Assembly: GCA_018402665.1 (NCBI GenBank)
Contig: JAGYIN010000008.1
Span: forward strand, 1 to 64,000
Origin: Schleiferiaceae bacterium
GTDB lineage: Bacteria; Bacteroidota; Bacteroidia; Flavobacteriales; Schleiferiaceae
Direction: 5' to 3'
DNA length: 64,000 bases
Shown here: positions 18,284 to 26,851 of the stretch, piece after piece
Numbering within the stretch: the first letter of the stretch is position 1
Layout: each line of letters starts with the position of its first letter
Notes under the pieces: generated by a model
What the model saw: the letters and a program-made list of their open reading frames with translations, nothing else
The model's database searches: none
Told to the model about the DNA's origin: nothing
Position numbers and translations under genes: made by a program

Positions 18284-18329
18284 GATCCTCTATTTAAGGT
18301 CTTTGTTTTTCTTTTCTAATGCTTGGAAA

Positions 18330-18866
18330 CTAGTCAATCATTGCATTGCGCAATGCTCTTAGTTTGCCGGATATTGTTTGGTCTAATTGGTATCCTTCTA
18401 CTTCCAATTTCAATCCACCGATAACTGTAGCGTCGACTTCTTCAGTAAGTAATACCTCTTTACTCAACTGGCTCGATAATTTCGAAACCAATTTCTCTTT
18501 ATCGTAAGGAGACAAAGCAACTGCGCTCACCACGTGAGCCTCAATGATTCCTTTGTGCGCCAAAACGTCTTTTTCAAACTTCTCACAAACTTTCGCCAAA
18601 TGAACCTCGCGGCCATTCTTTGTAAGTAGCATGATGAAACCCTCGAAAAGTTCACTCACCTTTCCGCCGAAAATCTCTTTCAAGATTGCCTGCTTCTTAT
18701 CTGCCTTAACTACCGGGTTTTTAAGCAACATCGCTAATTCTCCAGATGCTAAAACCGACTGCTTTGTTAAAGCAGCATCAGCGCGAACAACGTCTAATTC
18801 GTTTCGTTCTATCGCCAAGTCTAGTAAGGCTTTGCTGTAACGGGTTGCAACTCTTGGGTAATTCAT
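18330..18866 (-). CDS. atpH: ATP synthase delta subunit
   Basis: A 178-residue peripheral-stalk subunit that links F1 to the b subunits. Family features are the opening RVATRYSKALLDLAIE, the internal NPVVKADKKQAIL segment and the C-terminal VDATVIGGLKLEVEGYQLDQTI. It lies 8 bp after atpF and shows normal length. Confidence 0.94.
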   Translation of the reverse strand: MNYPRVATRYSKALLDLAIERNELDVVRADAALTKQSVLASGELAMLLKNPVVKADKKQAILKEIFGGKVSELFEGFIMLLTKNGREVHLAKVCEKFEKDVLAHKGIIEAHVVSAVALSPYDKEKLVSKLSSQLSKEVLLTEEVDATVIGGLKLEVEGYQLDQTISGKLRALRNAMID

Positions 18867-18874
18867 ACCTGTTT

Positions 18875-19375
18875 TTAGTTGAATTTCATATCTTCAATGA
18901 TCTTACCAATCATTGCAGTTTGCTTGTTTTCAGCACTCAACTCCTGGCCTAAAATCTTTTCAGCAACATCGATACTCAATGCAGCCGCGTGATTTTTAAG
19001 CGCTGCAATCGCTGCTGTTTTCTCCGCTTCAATGGCCGCTTTCGCAGATGCAATGGTCTTATCTGCTTCTGCAGCAGCTGCATCTTTCGCTTCTGCGATC
19101 ATTTTGTTTTTCATGTCACGCGCCTCTTTCAAAATGCGCTCACGCTCTTCACGCGCCTCCTTAAGAACAGCCTCGTTGTTTGCTTGGAGGGACTTCATTT
19201 CTTCACGTGCCTGCTCAGCTGCTTTCAAAGCACCCTCGATAGACTCTTCTCTTTCATTTACGGCATCTAAAATGGGCTTCCAGGCAAACTTTCTCAACAA
19301 AACGATCAAGAGAATGAAAACCAACGATTGCCAAAAAAACAACCCTACCGAAAAATCATTAATTAACTTATCCAT
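18875..19375 (-). CDS. atpF: ATP synthase b subunit
   Basis: A 166-residue protein with one N-terminal membrane helix (FFWQSLVFILLIVLLRKFAW, about residues 13-32). A long Ala/Glu/Lys-rich coiled coil follows and forms the peripheral stalk; the conserved FAWKPI junction comes right after the helix. It lies between atpE and atpH in the usual order. Confidence 0.95.
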   Translation of the reverse strand: MDKLINDFSVGLFFWQSLVFILLIVLLRKFAWKPILDAVNEREESIEGALKAAEQAREEMKSLQANNEAVLKEAREERERILKEARDMKNKMIAEAKDAAAAEADKTIASAKAAIEAEKTAAIAALKNHAAALSIDVAEKILGQELSAENKQTAMIGKIIEDMKFN

Positions 19376-19457
19376 GTGATATGATTACAATCAAATTTTA
19401 CTCTTTGGAAAATGTAAAGGCAGTGCAACCAACCGTTGCATCTGCCTTTTCAATTCT

Positions 19458-19649
19458 TTACTTAGCGAAAAGAGCGGCGAAACCGATACCTTCGATAAGC
19501 GCAGCTGCAATAATCATCGCAGTCTGAATCTTTGCTGCAGCCTCAGGCTGACGAGCGATAGCGTCCATAGCTGAACCACCGATTCTACCGATACCAAGAC
19601 CAGCACCGATTACGATCAAACCTGCACCTACAATTTCTGGAATTTCCAT
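19458..19649 (-). CDS. atpE: ATP synthase c subunit
   Basis: A 63-residue proteolipid that forms the rotor ring. Two membrane helices are joined by the polar loop RQPEAAAK. Helix 1 is glycine-rich (GAGLIVIGAGLGIGRIGG). The ion-binding acid is Glu in ALIEGIGF of helix 2. No extra polar residues typical of sodium-binding c subunits stand out, so proton coupling is likely but not certain. Confidence 0.95.
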   Translation of the reverse strand: MEIPEIVGAGLIVIGAGLGIGRIGGSAMDAIARQPEAAAKIQTAMIIAAALIEGIGFAALFAK

Positions 19650-19678
19650 AGTATATAAAATTTAATTAATACTCTAGT

Positions 19679-20788
19679 TTAGTGGTGTTCATGCTCCTCA
19701 ACAGCCGCACCGAAATACAGCGAGGTCAACATCGTGAATATATACGCCTGCAAGGCCGCAACGAGCAACTCTAACACAGACAAGAATAAAGTTAAGAAGG
19801 AGAAAGGAACGGCTGCAATCCAACTGCTAAAGATGAAAATCAAACCGAGAATACTCATGATCACTACGTGGCCCGCCAACATGTTCGCGTACAAACGAAT
19901 CATCAACGAGAACGGTTTTACAAAAAGACCTATCAATTCTATTACCGCCAAAACCGGACGAATCAAAACGGGAACTCCCGGCATCCAAAAGATATGCATC
20001 CAATAGTCCTTCTTACCGGAAACCTGCGTAATAATAAACGTCATTAGGGCCAATGAGAATGTGATAGCGATATTACCTGTCACATTTACCCCTAACGGAG
20101 TCATTCCTACAAGGTTCAAAAACCAAATAAAGAAGAACACCGTAAGTAAGTAACTCATGTATTTCTTGTAGTGCTTTTCGCCAATGTTTGGAATGGCAAT
20201 TTCATCGCGTACGTATATAATAATGGGCTCGAGGAAACGACCCGCTTTCTTTGGAGCCAAACTCGTTTGATAGGTTTTTGCAACTCCTCTAAATAAGAAG
20301 AACATGAAGATAGCCATGACTAAAATCATGAACACATTTTTTGTAATAGAAAGGTCTAAAGGCTTCTCGTTTGTAGGGTGATGGTGGTCGTCGTACGCGA
20401 TGGTTCCAGCGGCATCCGTCTTGTAGATTTTACCGTGATTTACTTTATAATGTGCACCATTTACTGTTGCAACGCCGCCGTGATGAAATGCTGAAGACAG
20501 GAATACTTTTAAACCACCATCTACCAGAATTACCGGTAAAGGAAAGCCCACACCTTCGGTAATGTGAAACTCATACGAATCCGCAAGGTGGTGCTCGATG
20601 GTTTCCTTGATTACGCCTTTAATGTCCTTTTCGCCAGAAGCTTCGCTGTGACCAGCGTCTTCGTGATGCGCTTGTTCGTGCTGAATTTCCTCGTGATTTT
20701 CGCCTTGAGCATATGTCGAGGGAGTGAAAAACAAGAAGCCTGCGAGGGCAATAAGGACAGTAAAATTAGATCTCATACTATTCGGCAT
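19679..20788 (-). CDS. atpB: ATP synthase a subunit with His-rich N-terminal extension
   Basis: A 369-residue membrane subunit forming the proton half-channels. The essential Arg is in PFSLMIRLYANMLAGH. The N-terminus carries a signal peptide (RSNFTVLIALAGFLFF...TYAQ) followed by about 110 periplasmic residues containing clusters such as NHEEIQHEQAHHEDAGH and YDDHHHPT. Extended a subunits with a leader are common in Bacteroidota. A second in-frame ATG at 20776 also precedes the leader and could be the true start. Confidence 0.94.
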   Translation of the reverse strand: MPNSMRSNFTVLIALAGFLFFTPSTYAQGENHEEIQHEQAHHEDAGHSEASGEKDIKGVIKETIEHHLADSYEFHITEGVGFPLPVILVDGGLKVFLSSAFHHGGVATVNGAHYKVNHGKIYKTDAAGTIAYDDHHHPTNEKPLDLSITKNVFMILVMAIFMFFLFRGVAKTYQTSLAPKKAGRFLEPIIIYVRDEIAIPNIGEKHYKKYMSYLLTVFFFIWFLNLVGMTPLGVNVTGNIAITFSLALMTFIITQVSGKKDYWMHIFWMPGVPVLIRPVLAVIELIGLFVKPFSLMIRLYANMLAGHVVIMSILGLIFIFSSWIAAVPFSFLTLFLSVLELLVAALQAYIFTMLTSLYFGAAVEEHEHH

Positions 20789-20824
20789 TTCCTTCTTCGG
20801 AATTAAAGCGGCTTAAAATCGATG

Positions 20825-20854
20825 CAAAATTAACACTTAATCCTTACGACTTAA
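20825..20854 (-). promoter_or_regulatory. Candidate promoter for atpB-E-F-H-A-G
   Basis: On the minus strand TAATTTTG at 20832-20825 matches the TAnnTTTG -7 consensus exactly, with TTA in place of TTG 19 bp upstream. It lies about 37 bp before the atpB start, in the 172-bp gap that separates atpB from the atpZ-DUF6168 pair. Confidence 0.5.
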
Positions 20855-20960
20855 AAGAAAAAAGGCTATTTCTTTAGACCCTCTCATGAACCGGCCCTGT
20901 GTTGAAGAAATTTATTAGAAACCGTTAGTTTTCAGAAACTTAAAGATCACATTGAAACGC

Positions 20961-21341
20961 CTAAGAACGGTTCAGTTGCTGCACTAAAACCACGGTCTCT
21001 ACCGCTGTCGTCAAACTGTAGGGGATGAAAAAGGTCGCAAACTCCATGCTTGATAAGTCCCCGTCGGCGTTAAATACCGGGTAAATGAATAGAAAAAAGA
21101 ACAAGAATTTAAGACTGCTCCCGATCAAAAATAGGAATCCTAACTTTTCCGAATGTCGGTCACGAAGACGTAGAATGACAAAATGAATGAGTGCTGCCAA
21201 TAGCGTGTTCAAGACATAACATCGAATCACTATTTCGCGCGCCTCCTCAGGCACAAATGACTGATGAATAAATCCGGCTAAGGCAGCTAGTAAAAAGAGA
21301 AGGGGGTAGAACCCGTTCTTTAATTGGTCCCCGTTAATCAT
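20961..21341 (-). CDS. DUF6168-type four-helix membrane protein
   Basis: A 126-residue protein with about four hydrophobic segments (YPLLFLLAALAGFIH, YVLNTLLAALIHFVIL, LGFLFLIGSSLKFLFFFLF, and a C-terminal IPYSLTTAVETVVLV). This matches the small membrane protein found at the head of Bacteroidota ATP synthase operons, in the place where atpI occurs in other bacteria. An assembly role like AtpI is inferred from position. It overlaps atpZ by 8 bp. Confidence 0.75.
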   Translation of the reverse strand: MINGDQLKNGFYPLLFLLAALAGFIHQSFVPEEAREIVIRCYVLNTLLAALIHFVILRLRDRHSEKLGFLFLIGSSLKFLFFFLFIYPVFNADGDLSSMEFATFFIPYSLTTAVETVVLVQQLNRS

Positions 21342-21531
21342 CTTTTGGTATTTCTTTTACAAGTTGGTACAAGGAAATCCCCACGGCTGCCATCACACAT
21401 ACCGCAGTGTACAATCCTTTTTCCGAGGCGTATTTTTCGTCTAAATATTTACCTAATTCCGAACCCAGATAGATGAGTACGGCCATCTGCACTCCAAGTG
21501 TACTGAAGCGCATGAATTTTTTATCAGACAT
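21334..21531 (-). CDS. atpZ: AtpZ/AtpI-family protein
   Basis: A 65-residue protein with two membrane helices. The first is preceded by the typical GVQMAVLIYLGSELGKYLDEKY, where the Gly-rich helix and the following charged turn are hallmarks of AtpZ/AtpI proteins that help assemble the c-ring or supply Mg2+. It lies between bactofilin (2 bp gap) and DUF6168 (8 bp overlap), upstream of atpB. Confidence 0.82.
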   Translation of the reverse strand: MSDKKFMRFSTLGVQMAVLIYLGSELGKYLDEKYASEKGLYTAVCVMAAVGISLYQLVKEIPKDD

Positions 21532-21533
21532 TC

Positions 21534-21932
21534 TTAAGCGCTTTGAGCGCTGTCTTTATCTGCCTCGTTGACTTTGCGCATCACGGTACCCATGGTTACA
21601 GATCCATTGATTTCAGCACCCGGTTCTACGGCTAGTTTTTCAACCTGCACCTTGCCTTGGACCTTCGCAGAAGCTGTAAGCGATAGTGTTTGCGCAACTT
21701 TAAGCGTTCCTTCTAATTGGCCTGCGATAGCGGCGTTTTTGCACTCCACTTCGCCTTCCACTCGTCCGTGCTCTCCGATAACCAGCTTACCGCTGACCTT
21801 CATGTTGCCAATGACCTTGCCGTCAACTCGTATGTCTCCATCCGAAACTACATCACCGTTAATGCTCGTGCCCACGAGAATACGGTTGGACGCTTGAGCT
21901 TGTTCTGGGTGTTTTTTTGCAGATGAAATCAT
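21534..21932 (-). CDS. Bactofilin (polymer-forming cytoskeletal protein)
   Basis: A 132-residue protein with a central right-handed beta-helix repeat (about residues 18-115), seen as regularly spaced hydrophobic/Gly turns such as GDVVSDGDIRVDGKVIGNMK and GQLEGTLKVAQTLSL. Both tails are short and polar. Bactofilins form nucleotide-free filaments under the inner membrane and often recruit cell-wall hydrolases. An M23 peptidase gene lies just across sprE. The start overlaps the sprE stop by ATGA, showing coupling. Confidence 0.9.
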   Translation of the reverse strand: MISSAKKHPEQAQASNRILVGTSINGDVVSDGDIRVDGKVIGNMKVSGKLVIGEHGRVEGEVECKNAAIAGQLEGTLKVAQTLSLTASAKVQGKVQVEKLAVEPGAEINGSVTMGTVMRKVNEADKDSAQSA

Positions 21933-24538
21933 AATGTGTCAAAATATTGGAGGTACTCTTTGAGGACCTTGTCTCTATAAACTTTGCCAAAGTTCGGATT
22001 ATTTATATAAAAACCAGCACTTTGAGCCTTCGGATAGTATTGTTCGATAGATGTCCCTTGTTGATTGAAGGTGTTTACATACACGATAGCCTTCTCTTTC
22101 GTACGTAAACCACTGACAATAATGAGCTGCGTGTTTTGATCGTAGAATATGTTTTGAATGCGCAGGTTATCAAATTTGAAAAACTCCTTATTGAAATCTG
22201 CAAGTGCATTTCGCAACTCATTGATTTTTGAATTTTCTGCAGGTATGGCAAGGACGAATTTATGCGGCGCGTTGTCCTGCTGCTGAAAATCTACTTTATT
22301 CACTTTTAAATCCCCCGTACCGCGGTTCGGAGCCTCTTCACTTCCAGATGCCTCGTCTTGTAACATGCTCAAAAGTTGCGCAGCGCGAGTGGCCTCTTCC
22401 GTTCCTGAATGGATTTTTACTACGTTCTGTAGTTCACTAATCGTCGCCTCAGCATCGCCGGTGGCACCGGTAATGTAGGCGGTCAAAAGACCGGTTTTCG
22501 GCAAGAGGGCACTGCTTGGATATCTTGCGGTAAAGGCGTTGAGTAAGGCGGTCGCAGATTTGAATTGGCCCAATTCATACGCGACAAATGCGGCATCGTA
22601 AGCTTCTTGCTCTTCCAAAGGAATTGCTGGACCCTTTTGCTCACCGCGCAATAATGCAGCATATGGGCTGTTTGCGTAGGTAGTAAGAAGCACCGATTTC
22701 GCCTCGTCACTCTTTTCTTCTGCCCCCGTTTCCGTGTAAAGCAAGTACTGACCGTACAAAACTTTCGGTGTCGTCTGAGCGAATGATTCAAACTCATTCA
22801 TGTATCCCGCCCAAGCTAATTCCGCTTCGTTTTTATCCCGAAGCCCGTCCTTATAAATGAACCCTAATTCGCTTTTTGCGCTAGCCTCACGCTGAAAGCT
22901 CGCCTTCAAATCGTCATCCGATTTTAAAACCCGCGCGAGATAATAGTCCACACTGTTGTCATCGCTCGGCAACAATGCTTTTGTGGAGTCGCTTTCAGTA
23001 ACCTCTTGGTTTTCGGTCGGTTGTACCGCAAAACCTTGCACCGGCTTGTCCTTCGTGCGCCAATGGTCTTCTAATGTTCTGTTTCCCCAGGTACGCTTAA
23101 ACGCCGCAACACCTTTCGCCCTCACCGATGGGTTGTAAAAATACCATTGTCCTGAACCGCCGCCCGCTTGAGGACCAGCATCTGCCAATAATGTATTTTC
23201 TGCTGCACGCATTGCTGCAATTTCCGCACGCCTTGCCTCCGCTGCTTCGCGCGCTTGCTTCGCTTCGATGTGTTCCTCAAATTTTTGACGAAGCGCTTGC
23301 GCACTCATTCCATACATGGACTGGAGGCTGTCTTCAAGCGATACAATGTTTATTTGGTCCACCAGATCGTTCAAAACAGTGGTGCGCTCCTCTAACGTGT
23401 CCAAGCCTGGATAATCCAAAGGCAACACCGAAATAGCGCTGTCATAGTAAGCCTGTGCATTCACAAATGATCTAAAATCAAACTCAATACCCGCTAGTTT
23501 TAAATAGCTTTTCCCTTTTTGACGTGGATTGTCGACCGAAGAGGCTATGCTCTGACGCAACTTTACCTCAGCCTCTGGATACTGCTCAAGGTCCAATTCT
23601 TTCAATGCCCACACGTAATAGATCTGATCGCGGTACGTGATGTTCTTATCGTCCTTAAGCATCTTATTTAGTGCCTTCTCTATGATGCTTATGTCTTCCA
23701 TGAAGACGTCAAAATTCTCTGCACGCTTGATCTGAGCAGAAAAGGTAATGTCGTAATCGTCCGGGTGTAATTTAAGTACGTCATCATAGGCTAGGGCACT
23801 TTCGTACCCTTTGCCGAGCTTCGCCAAAAGTTGTGCATTGAGATACGACAGCCGAACTTTCTCTGACTTCACACTGGCCGTTTGTGCTGCTGCTGCAACC
23901 CAGGCTTGCGCCTCCGCCCACTTTTCTTGAGAAAAATGGAAATACGCCATGGTTTTTTGGGCTTCAAACAACTGGTCTTTTGGAAGCTTTTTTGTGTAGA
24001 GTTCGTCCAATTGCTGTTCGGCTTGAAAAAAGTTTTCCATCCGAACGTGCGTTTGTGCAGCAAGGAGCTTCGCCCAAAAAACCTCGTCTTCAGCCAGCTC
24101 AAGTCGCCCGAAGTTGTCTTCAATGTAAGAGGTGGCTTCAAGGGTTTGAATCAACTCGTGCTTGTAAAATCGGCTTCGTGCTATAAGAAGATAGGCTTTA
24201 AAAACATAGTCGTTCTTCTGTTTACCGCTAAAGACCATACTGTGCTTCTTAACCACTTTAGCGCTTTTCTCAATAGCGCGGTCCATCTTCGCAAATAACC
24301 CAGACGCTTGATCTGCATCTGGCCAAAAGTAAATGGGCAAGAACTGTTCAAAGTCCCATTCCTCGCCGTTTTGAAACTGCACAACAGCCTCGTTAAAAGC
24401 CTCTTCGCCATTGAAATAGGCGTTGTAATGCGCGGTAACCTCGTGGTACTTTCTATTCACCCAACGATCCTTCGTCGTAGAACAAGAGGCCAGCAAAAGC
24501 ACGGCCGCGAAGATGATAAGTCGTTTTGTGTGGAACAT
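21929..24538 (-). CDS. sprE: SprE/PorW-like TPR lipoprotein of gliding and type IX secretion
   Basis: An 869-residue lipoprotein (lipobox LLLASC, Cys19). The N-terminal motif RKYHEVTAHYNAYFNGEEAF is typical of SprE/PorW. A long TPR-like helical region follows, then a region rich in Ala/Glu and a C-terminal domain ending DKVLKEYLQYF. Length agrees with known SprE (about 870). In Flavobacterium and Porphyromonas the protein is needed for type IX secretion and, in gliders, motility; it sits at the periplasmic side of an outer or inner membrane. No other T9SS genes are in this window. Confidence 0.88.
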   Translation of the reverse strand: MFHTKRLIIFAAVLLLASCSTTKDRWVNRKYHEVTAHYNAYFNGEEAFNEAVVQFQNGEEWDFEQFLPIYFWPDADQASGLFAKMDRAIEKSAKVVKKHSMVFSGKQKNDYVFKAYLLIARSRFYKHELIQTLEATSYIEDNFGRLELAEDEVFWAKLLAAQTHVRMENFFQAEQQLDELYTKKLPKDQLFEAQKTMAYFHFSQEKWAEAQAWVAAAAQTASVKSEKVRLSYLNAQLLAKLGKGYESALAYDDVLKLHPDDYDITFSAQIKRAENFDVFMEDISIIEKALNKMLKDDKNITYRDQIYYVWALKELDLEQYPEAEVKLRQSIASSVDNPRQKGKSYLKLAGIEFDFRSFVNAQAYYDSAISVLPLDYPGLDTLEERTTVLNDLVDQINIVSLEDSLQSMYGMSAQALRQKFEEHIEAKQAREAAEARRAEIAAMRAAENTLLADAGPQAGGGSGQWYFYNPSVRAKGVAAFKRTWGNRTLEDHWRTKDKPVQGFAVQPTENQEVTESDSTKALLPSDDNSVDYYLARVLKSDDDLKASFQREASAKSELGFIYKDGLRDKNEAELAWAGYMNEFESFAQTTPKVLYGQYLLYTETGAEEKSDEAKSVLLTTYANSPYAALLRGEQKGPAIPLEEQEAYDAAFVAYELGQFKSATALLNAFTARYPSSALLPKTGLLTAYITGATGDAEATISELQNVVKIHSGTEEATRAAQLLSMLQDEASGSEEAPNRGTGDLKVNKVDFQQQDNAPHKFVLAIPAENSKINELRNALADFNKEFFKFDNLRIQNIFYDQNTQLIIVSGLRTKEKAIVYVNTFNQQGTSIEQYYPKAQSAGFYINNPNFGKVYRDKVLKEYLQYFDTL

Positions 24539-24613
24539 ATTTCTAATAACGCCCTAAAATTATTTTATTTCACGCCGCGAGAGAAATTCAGAGCACGATA
24601 TTTGTCTTTAATC

Positions 24614-25474
24614 ATGGCAGTAGAAAAACAGAAACAAAAACGCGTAGAGCGGTGGCGTAATAAATTTCGCCTCGTCATTTTGAATGACGATACCTTCGAA
24701 GAGCTCCTAACCCTGCGCCTTAGCCCGTTGAACGTTTTTACGTTCAGTGTTTTTGCTATTGTTTTTACCATCGCGATCACTTCAATGGTTATTGCTTTTA
24801 CTCCTTTAAAAGAATTGGTTCCCGGTTACGCTTCTTCTAAAATTCGTCGACAAGCGGTAGAATTAAGCTTAAAAACAGACAGTTTAGAGGGTGTTTTACG
24901 CCAAAACGAGCGTTATGTAAACGGTATTCAACGCATTTTGCAAGGAGAAGTGATCGATTCTGTTGTTCAGGATGTGGCTACTGAAGATACCGCTGCAATC
25001 GGATCCGTTGTGCTCTCGGATCCTAGCCCTACGGACAGCGCGTTTAGAGATTGGGTCGAAGATGAAACGGCCTTTAGTTTAGAGCAACGCGCGGCAGAAT
25101 TGGACATTCCCCAGCTTTTAGCGCCCGTAGAAGGCGTCGTGACTTCTTCTTTCGATCGCACCACAGGCCATTTTGCGGTCGATGTTGCTTCAACAAGAAA
25201 CGCCCCTATAAAGTCCTGTTACGAAGGCACGGTTGTTTTTGCCGACTGGACCAGTGAAAATGGACATATCATCATCATACAGCATGAGAATGATTTAGTG
25301 AGCGCATACAAACACAACAGCGCGCTACTCAAAGAAGTCGGTGATTTTGTACGAAGCGGAGAAGCCATCGCAATTATTGGAAATAGTGGTGAAAATTCAA
25401 CCGGACCGCACCTTCATTTTGAGCTCTGGTACGACGGAAACGCCATAAATCCAGAAGAATACATCAAGCTTTAA
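24614..25474 (+). CDS. M23-family peptidoglycan endopeptidase, membrane-anchored
   Basis: A 286-residue protein with an N-terminal cytosolic basic segment, one membrane helix near residues 44-63, a coiled-coil-like linker and a C-terminal LytM domain. Zinc ligands are visible in GHFAVD (His, Asp) and GPHLHFELW (His). It cleaves peptide cross-links in peptidoglycan or regulates such cleavage. The start at 24614 is chosen because longer readings run back into sprE on the other strand. It is divergent from the sprE-bactofilin operon and its stop overlaps that of rnhA tail to tail. Confidence 0.9.
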   Translation: MAVEKQKQKRVERWRNKFRLVILNDDTFEELLTLRLSPLNVFTFSVFAIVFTIAITSMVIAFTPLKELVPGYASSKIRRQAVELSLKTDSLEGVLRQNERYVNGIQRILQGEVIDSVVQDVATEDTAAIGSVVLSDPSPTDSAFRDWVEDETAFSLEQRAAELDIPQLLAPVEGVVTSSFDRTTGHFAVDVASTRNAPIKSCYEGTVVFADWTSENGHIIIIQHENDLVSAYKHNSALLKEVGDFVRSGEAIAIIGNSGENSTGPHLHFELWYDGNAINPEEYIKL

Positions 25475-25956
25475 CGCGACTGCTCGTAGCCCTCATCTGC
25501 GGGCAATCCCTTCTTCTTACTTTCAATGACCGCTAAGGCGTCGCAACGCTCATTTTGCGGATGGTTGTTGTGGCCTTTTACCCATTGAAATGTAGGGTTA
25601 TATTTTTTAAGAAGTGGCAGCATTAGGCGCCACAAATCCGGATTTTTTTTGTCTTTGAAGCCTTTTTTGACCCACGAAAAAAGCCAACCCTTGTTAATGG
25701 CGTCCACGACATACTTGCTGTCGCTCACGACGACGACTTCGACGTTGTCGCTCTTAAGTTCACGAAGACCTTGAATGACTGCGAGTAATTCCATACGGTT
25801 ATTCGTAGTAAGTCGGAAGCCTCCACTGAGTTCTTTTTGATGACCTGCACTGCTTTCCAGAACCACTCCATAACCGCCTGGTCCTGGGTTGCCGCTTGCT
25901 GCTCCGTCCGTGTAAATGGTTACTCTCAATTGCTCAATGCCATTTGTTCGATCCAA
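25471..25956 (-). CDS. rnhA: Ribonuclease HI
   Basis: Encodes RNase HI, which removes RNA from RNA-DNA hybrids. Catalytic acids are in YTDGAASGNPGPGG (Asp), NRMELLAVIQGL (Glu), VSDSKYVVDAI (Asp) and the NERCDALA Asp. The WVKGHNNHPQNERCD loop supplies the mobile His. The reading from ATG at 25956 gives 161 residues and overlaps purN by 31 bp. A TTG at 25929, giving a TTGA overlap with the purN stop and a protein starting three residues before IYTDG, is at least as likely (152 residues). Confidence 0.92.
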   Translation of the reverse strand: MDRTNGIEQLRVTIYTDGAASGNPGPGGYGVVLESSAGHQKELSGGFRLTTNNRMELLAVIQGLRELKSDNVEVVVVSDSKYVVDAINKGWLFSWVKKGFKDKKNPDLWRLMLPLLKKYNPTFQWVKGHNNHPQNERCDALAVIESKKKGLPADEGYEQSR

Positions 25957-26498
25957 CCTTCAACGGTCGGGCCATAATATTCCAACTCCAAATCGCGGAC
26001 GCTGGACTCTATACTTTCGGGCGAAGATCCAGGCTCAATTTCAACCGCATACTGCGCAATAACCACACCCTCGTCATACGCTTCGTTCACCAAATGTATG
26101 GTAATACCCGTCTCATTCTCTCCAGATTCACTCACTGCTTGGTGCACGTGCTTGCCGTACATTCCTTTGCCGCCGAACTTAGGCAACAACGCTGGGTGAA
26201 TGTTTAACATTCGCCCATTGAACGCAATGGTCCATTCTTTCGGAATCATTTGTAAATATCCCGCCAATAAAATGACGTCTGCCTTTTCCTTTAAAATAGT
26301 CAAAAGCGCAGCACTTTCTGTTTTTGGTGAAAAGACCTCAATACCAACATTTAATCGTTTAGCACGCTCAATTACGCCTGCTTTAGCGTTGTTCGTAACT
26401 ATTAAATTTACCCTTGCGAGGTCAGAATGCTCGAAATACCGCACCAACGATTCCGCGTTACTTCCTGAACCTGAGGCAAGTATGGCTATTTTTAACAT
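25926..26498 (-). CDS. purN: Phosphoribosylglycinamide formyltransferase PurN
   Basis: A 190-residue enzyme of purine synthesis that transfers formyl from 10-formyl-tetrahydrofolate to GAR. Family segments are visible: ILASGSGSNAESL for the phosphate site, LNIHPALLPKF with catalytic Asn and His, and HLVNEAYDEG with catalytic Asp. ATG at 26498 begins MLKIAILASGSG, the usual start; a TTG 24 bp upstream gives an unneeded extension. It overlaps rnhA downstream. Confidence 0.95.
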   Translation of the reverse strand: MLKIAILASGSGSNAESLVRYFEHSDLARVNLIVTNNAKAGVIERAKRLNVGIEVFSPKTESAALLTILKEKADVILLAGYLQMIPKEWTIAFNGRMLNIHPALLPKFGGKGMYGKHVHQAVSESGENETGITIHLVNEAYDEGVVIAQYAVEIEPGSSPESIESSVRDLELEYYGPTVEGWIEQMALSN

Positions 26499-26599
26499 GA
26501 TTTTTGTACCTTGAAGGGACAAATTTAAGCCGAGATATCCGCTGTGGGGGATAACTAAAGTTTTATTTTCTTTGTGGCGATTATTAAACTATTCTAATC

Positions 26600-26836
26600 A
26601 TGTCTGAAATTGCAGGAAAAGTAACAGCTATCATCGTTGACAAATTAGGTGTTGACGAAAACGAAGTTAATGCAGATGCTAGCTTCACTAACGACCTAGG
26701 TGCGGATTCGCTAGACACCGTTGAGTTGATCATGGAATTCGAAAAAGAATTTGACATCCAGATCCCTGACGATCAAGCTGAAAACATTGGTACAGTAGGT
26801 CAAGCTATCTCTTACATCGAGGAAGCTTTAGCATAA
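26600..26836 (+). CDS. acpP: Acyl carrier protein
   Basis: A 78-residue acidic four-helix protein. The phosphopantetheine attachment Ser is in [12 protein letters not shown]. It carries growing acyl chains in fatty acid synthesis, handing them to FabF encoded 15 bp downstream. Divergent from purN with about 100 bp between; that spacer shows only a weak promoter resemblance (TTTCTTTG). Confidence 0.97.
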   Translation: MSEIAGKVTAIIVDKLGVDENEVNADASFTNDLGADSLDTVELIMEFEKEFDIQIPDDQAENIGTVGQAISYIEEALA

Positions 26837-26851
26837 GCAAAAGTCTTTTTT

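Noticed and set aside
24308-24613. N-terminal extension of the M23 peptidase frame into sprE
   Set aside because: The extension is antisense to the sprE coding start; the ATG at 24614 gives a normal membrane-anchored M23 protein.
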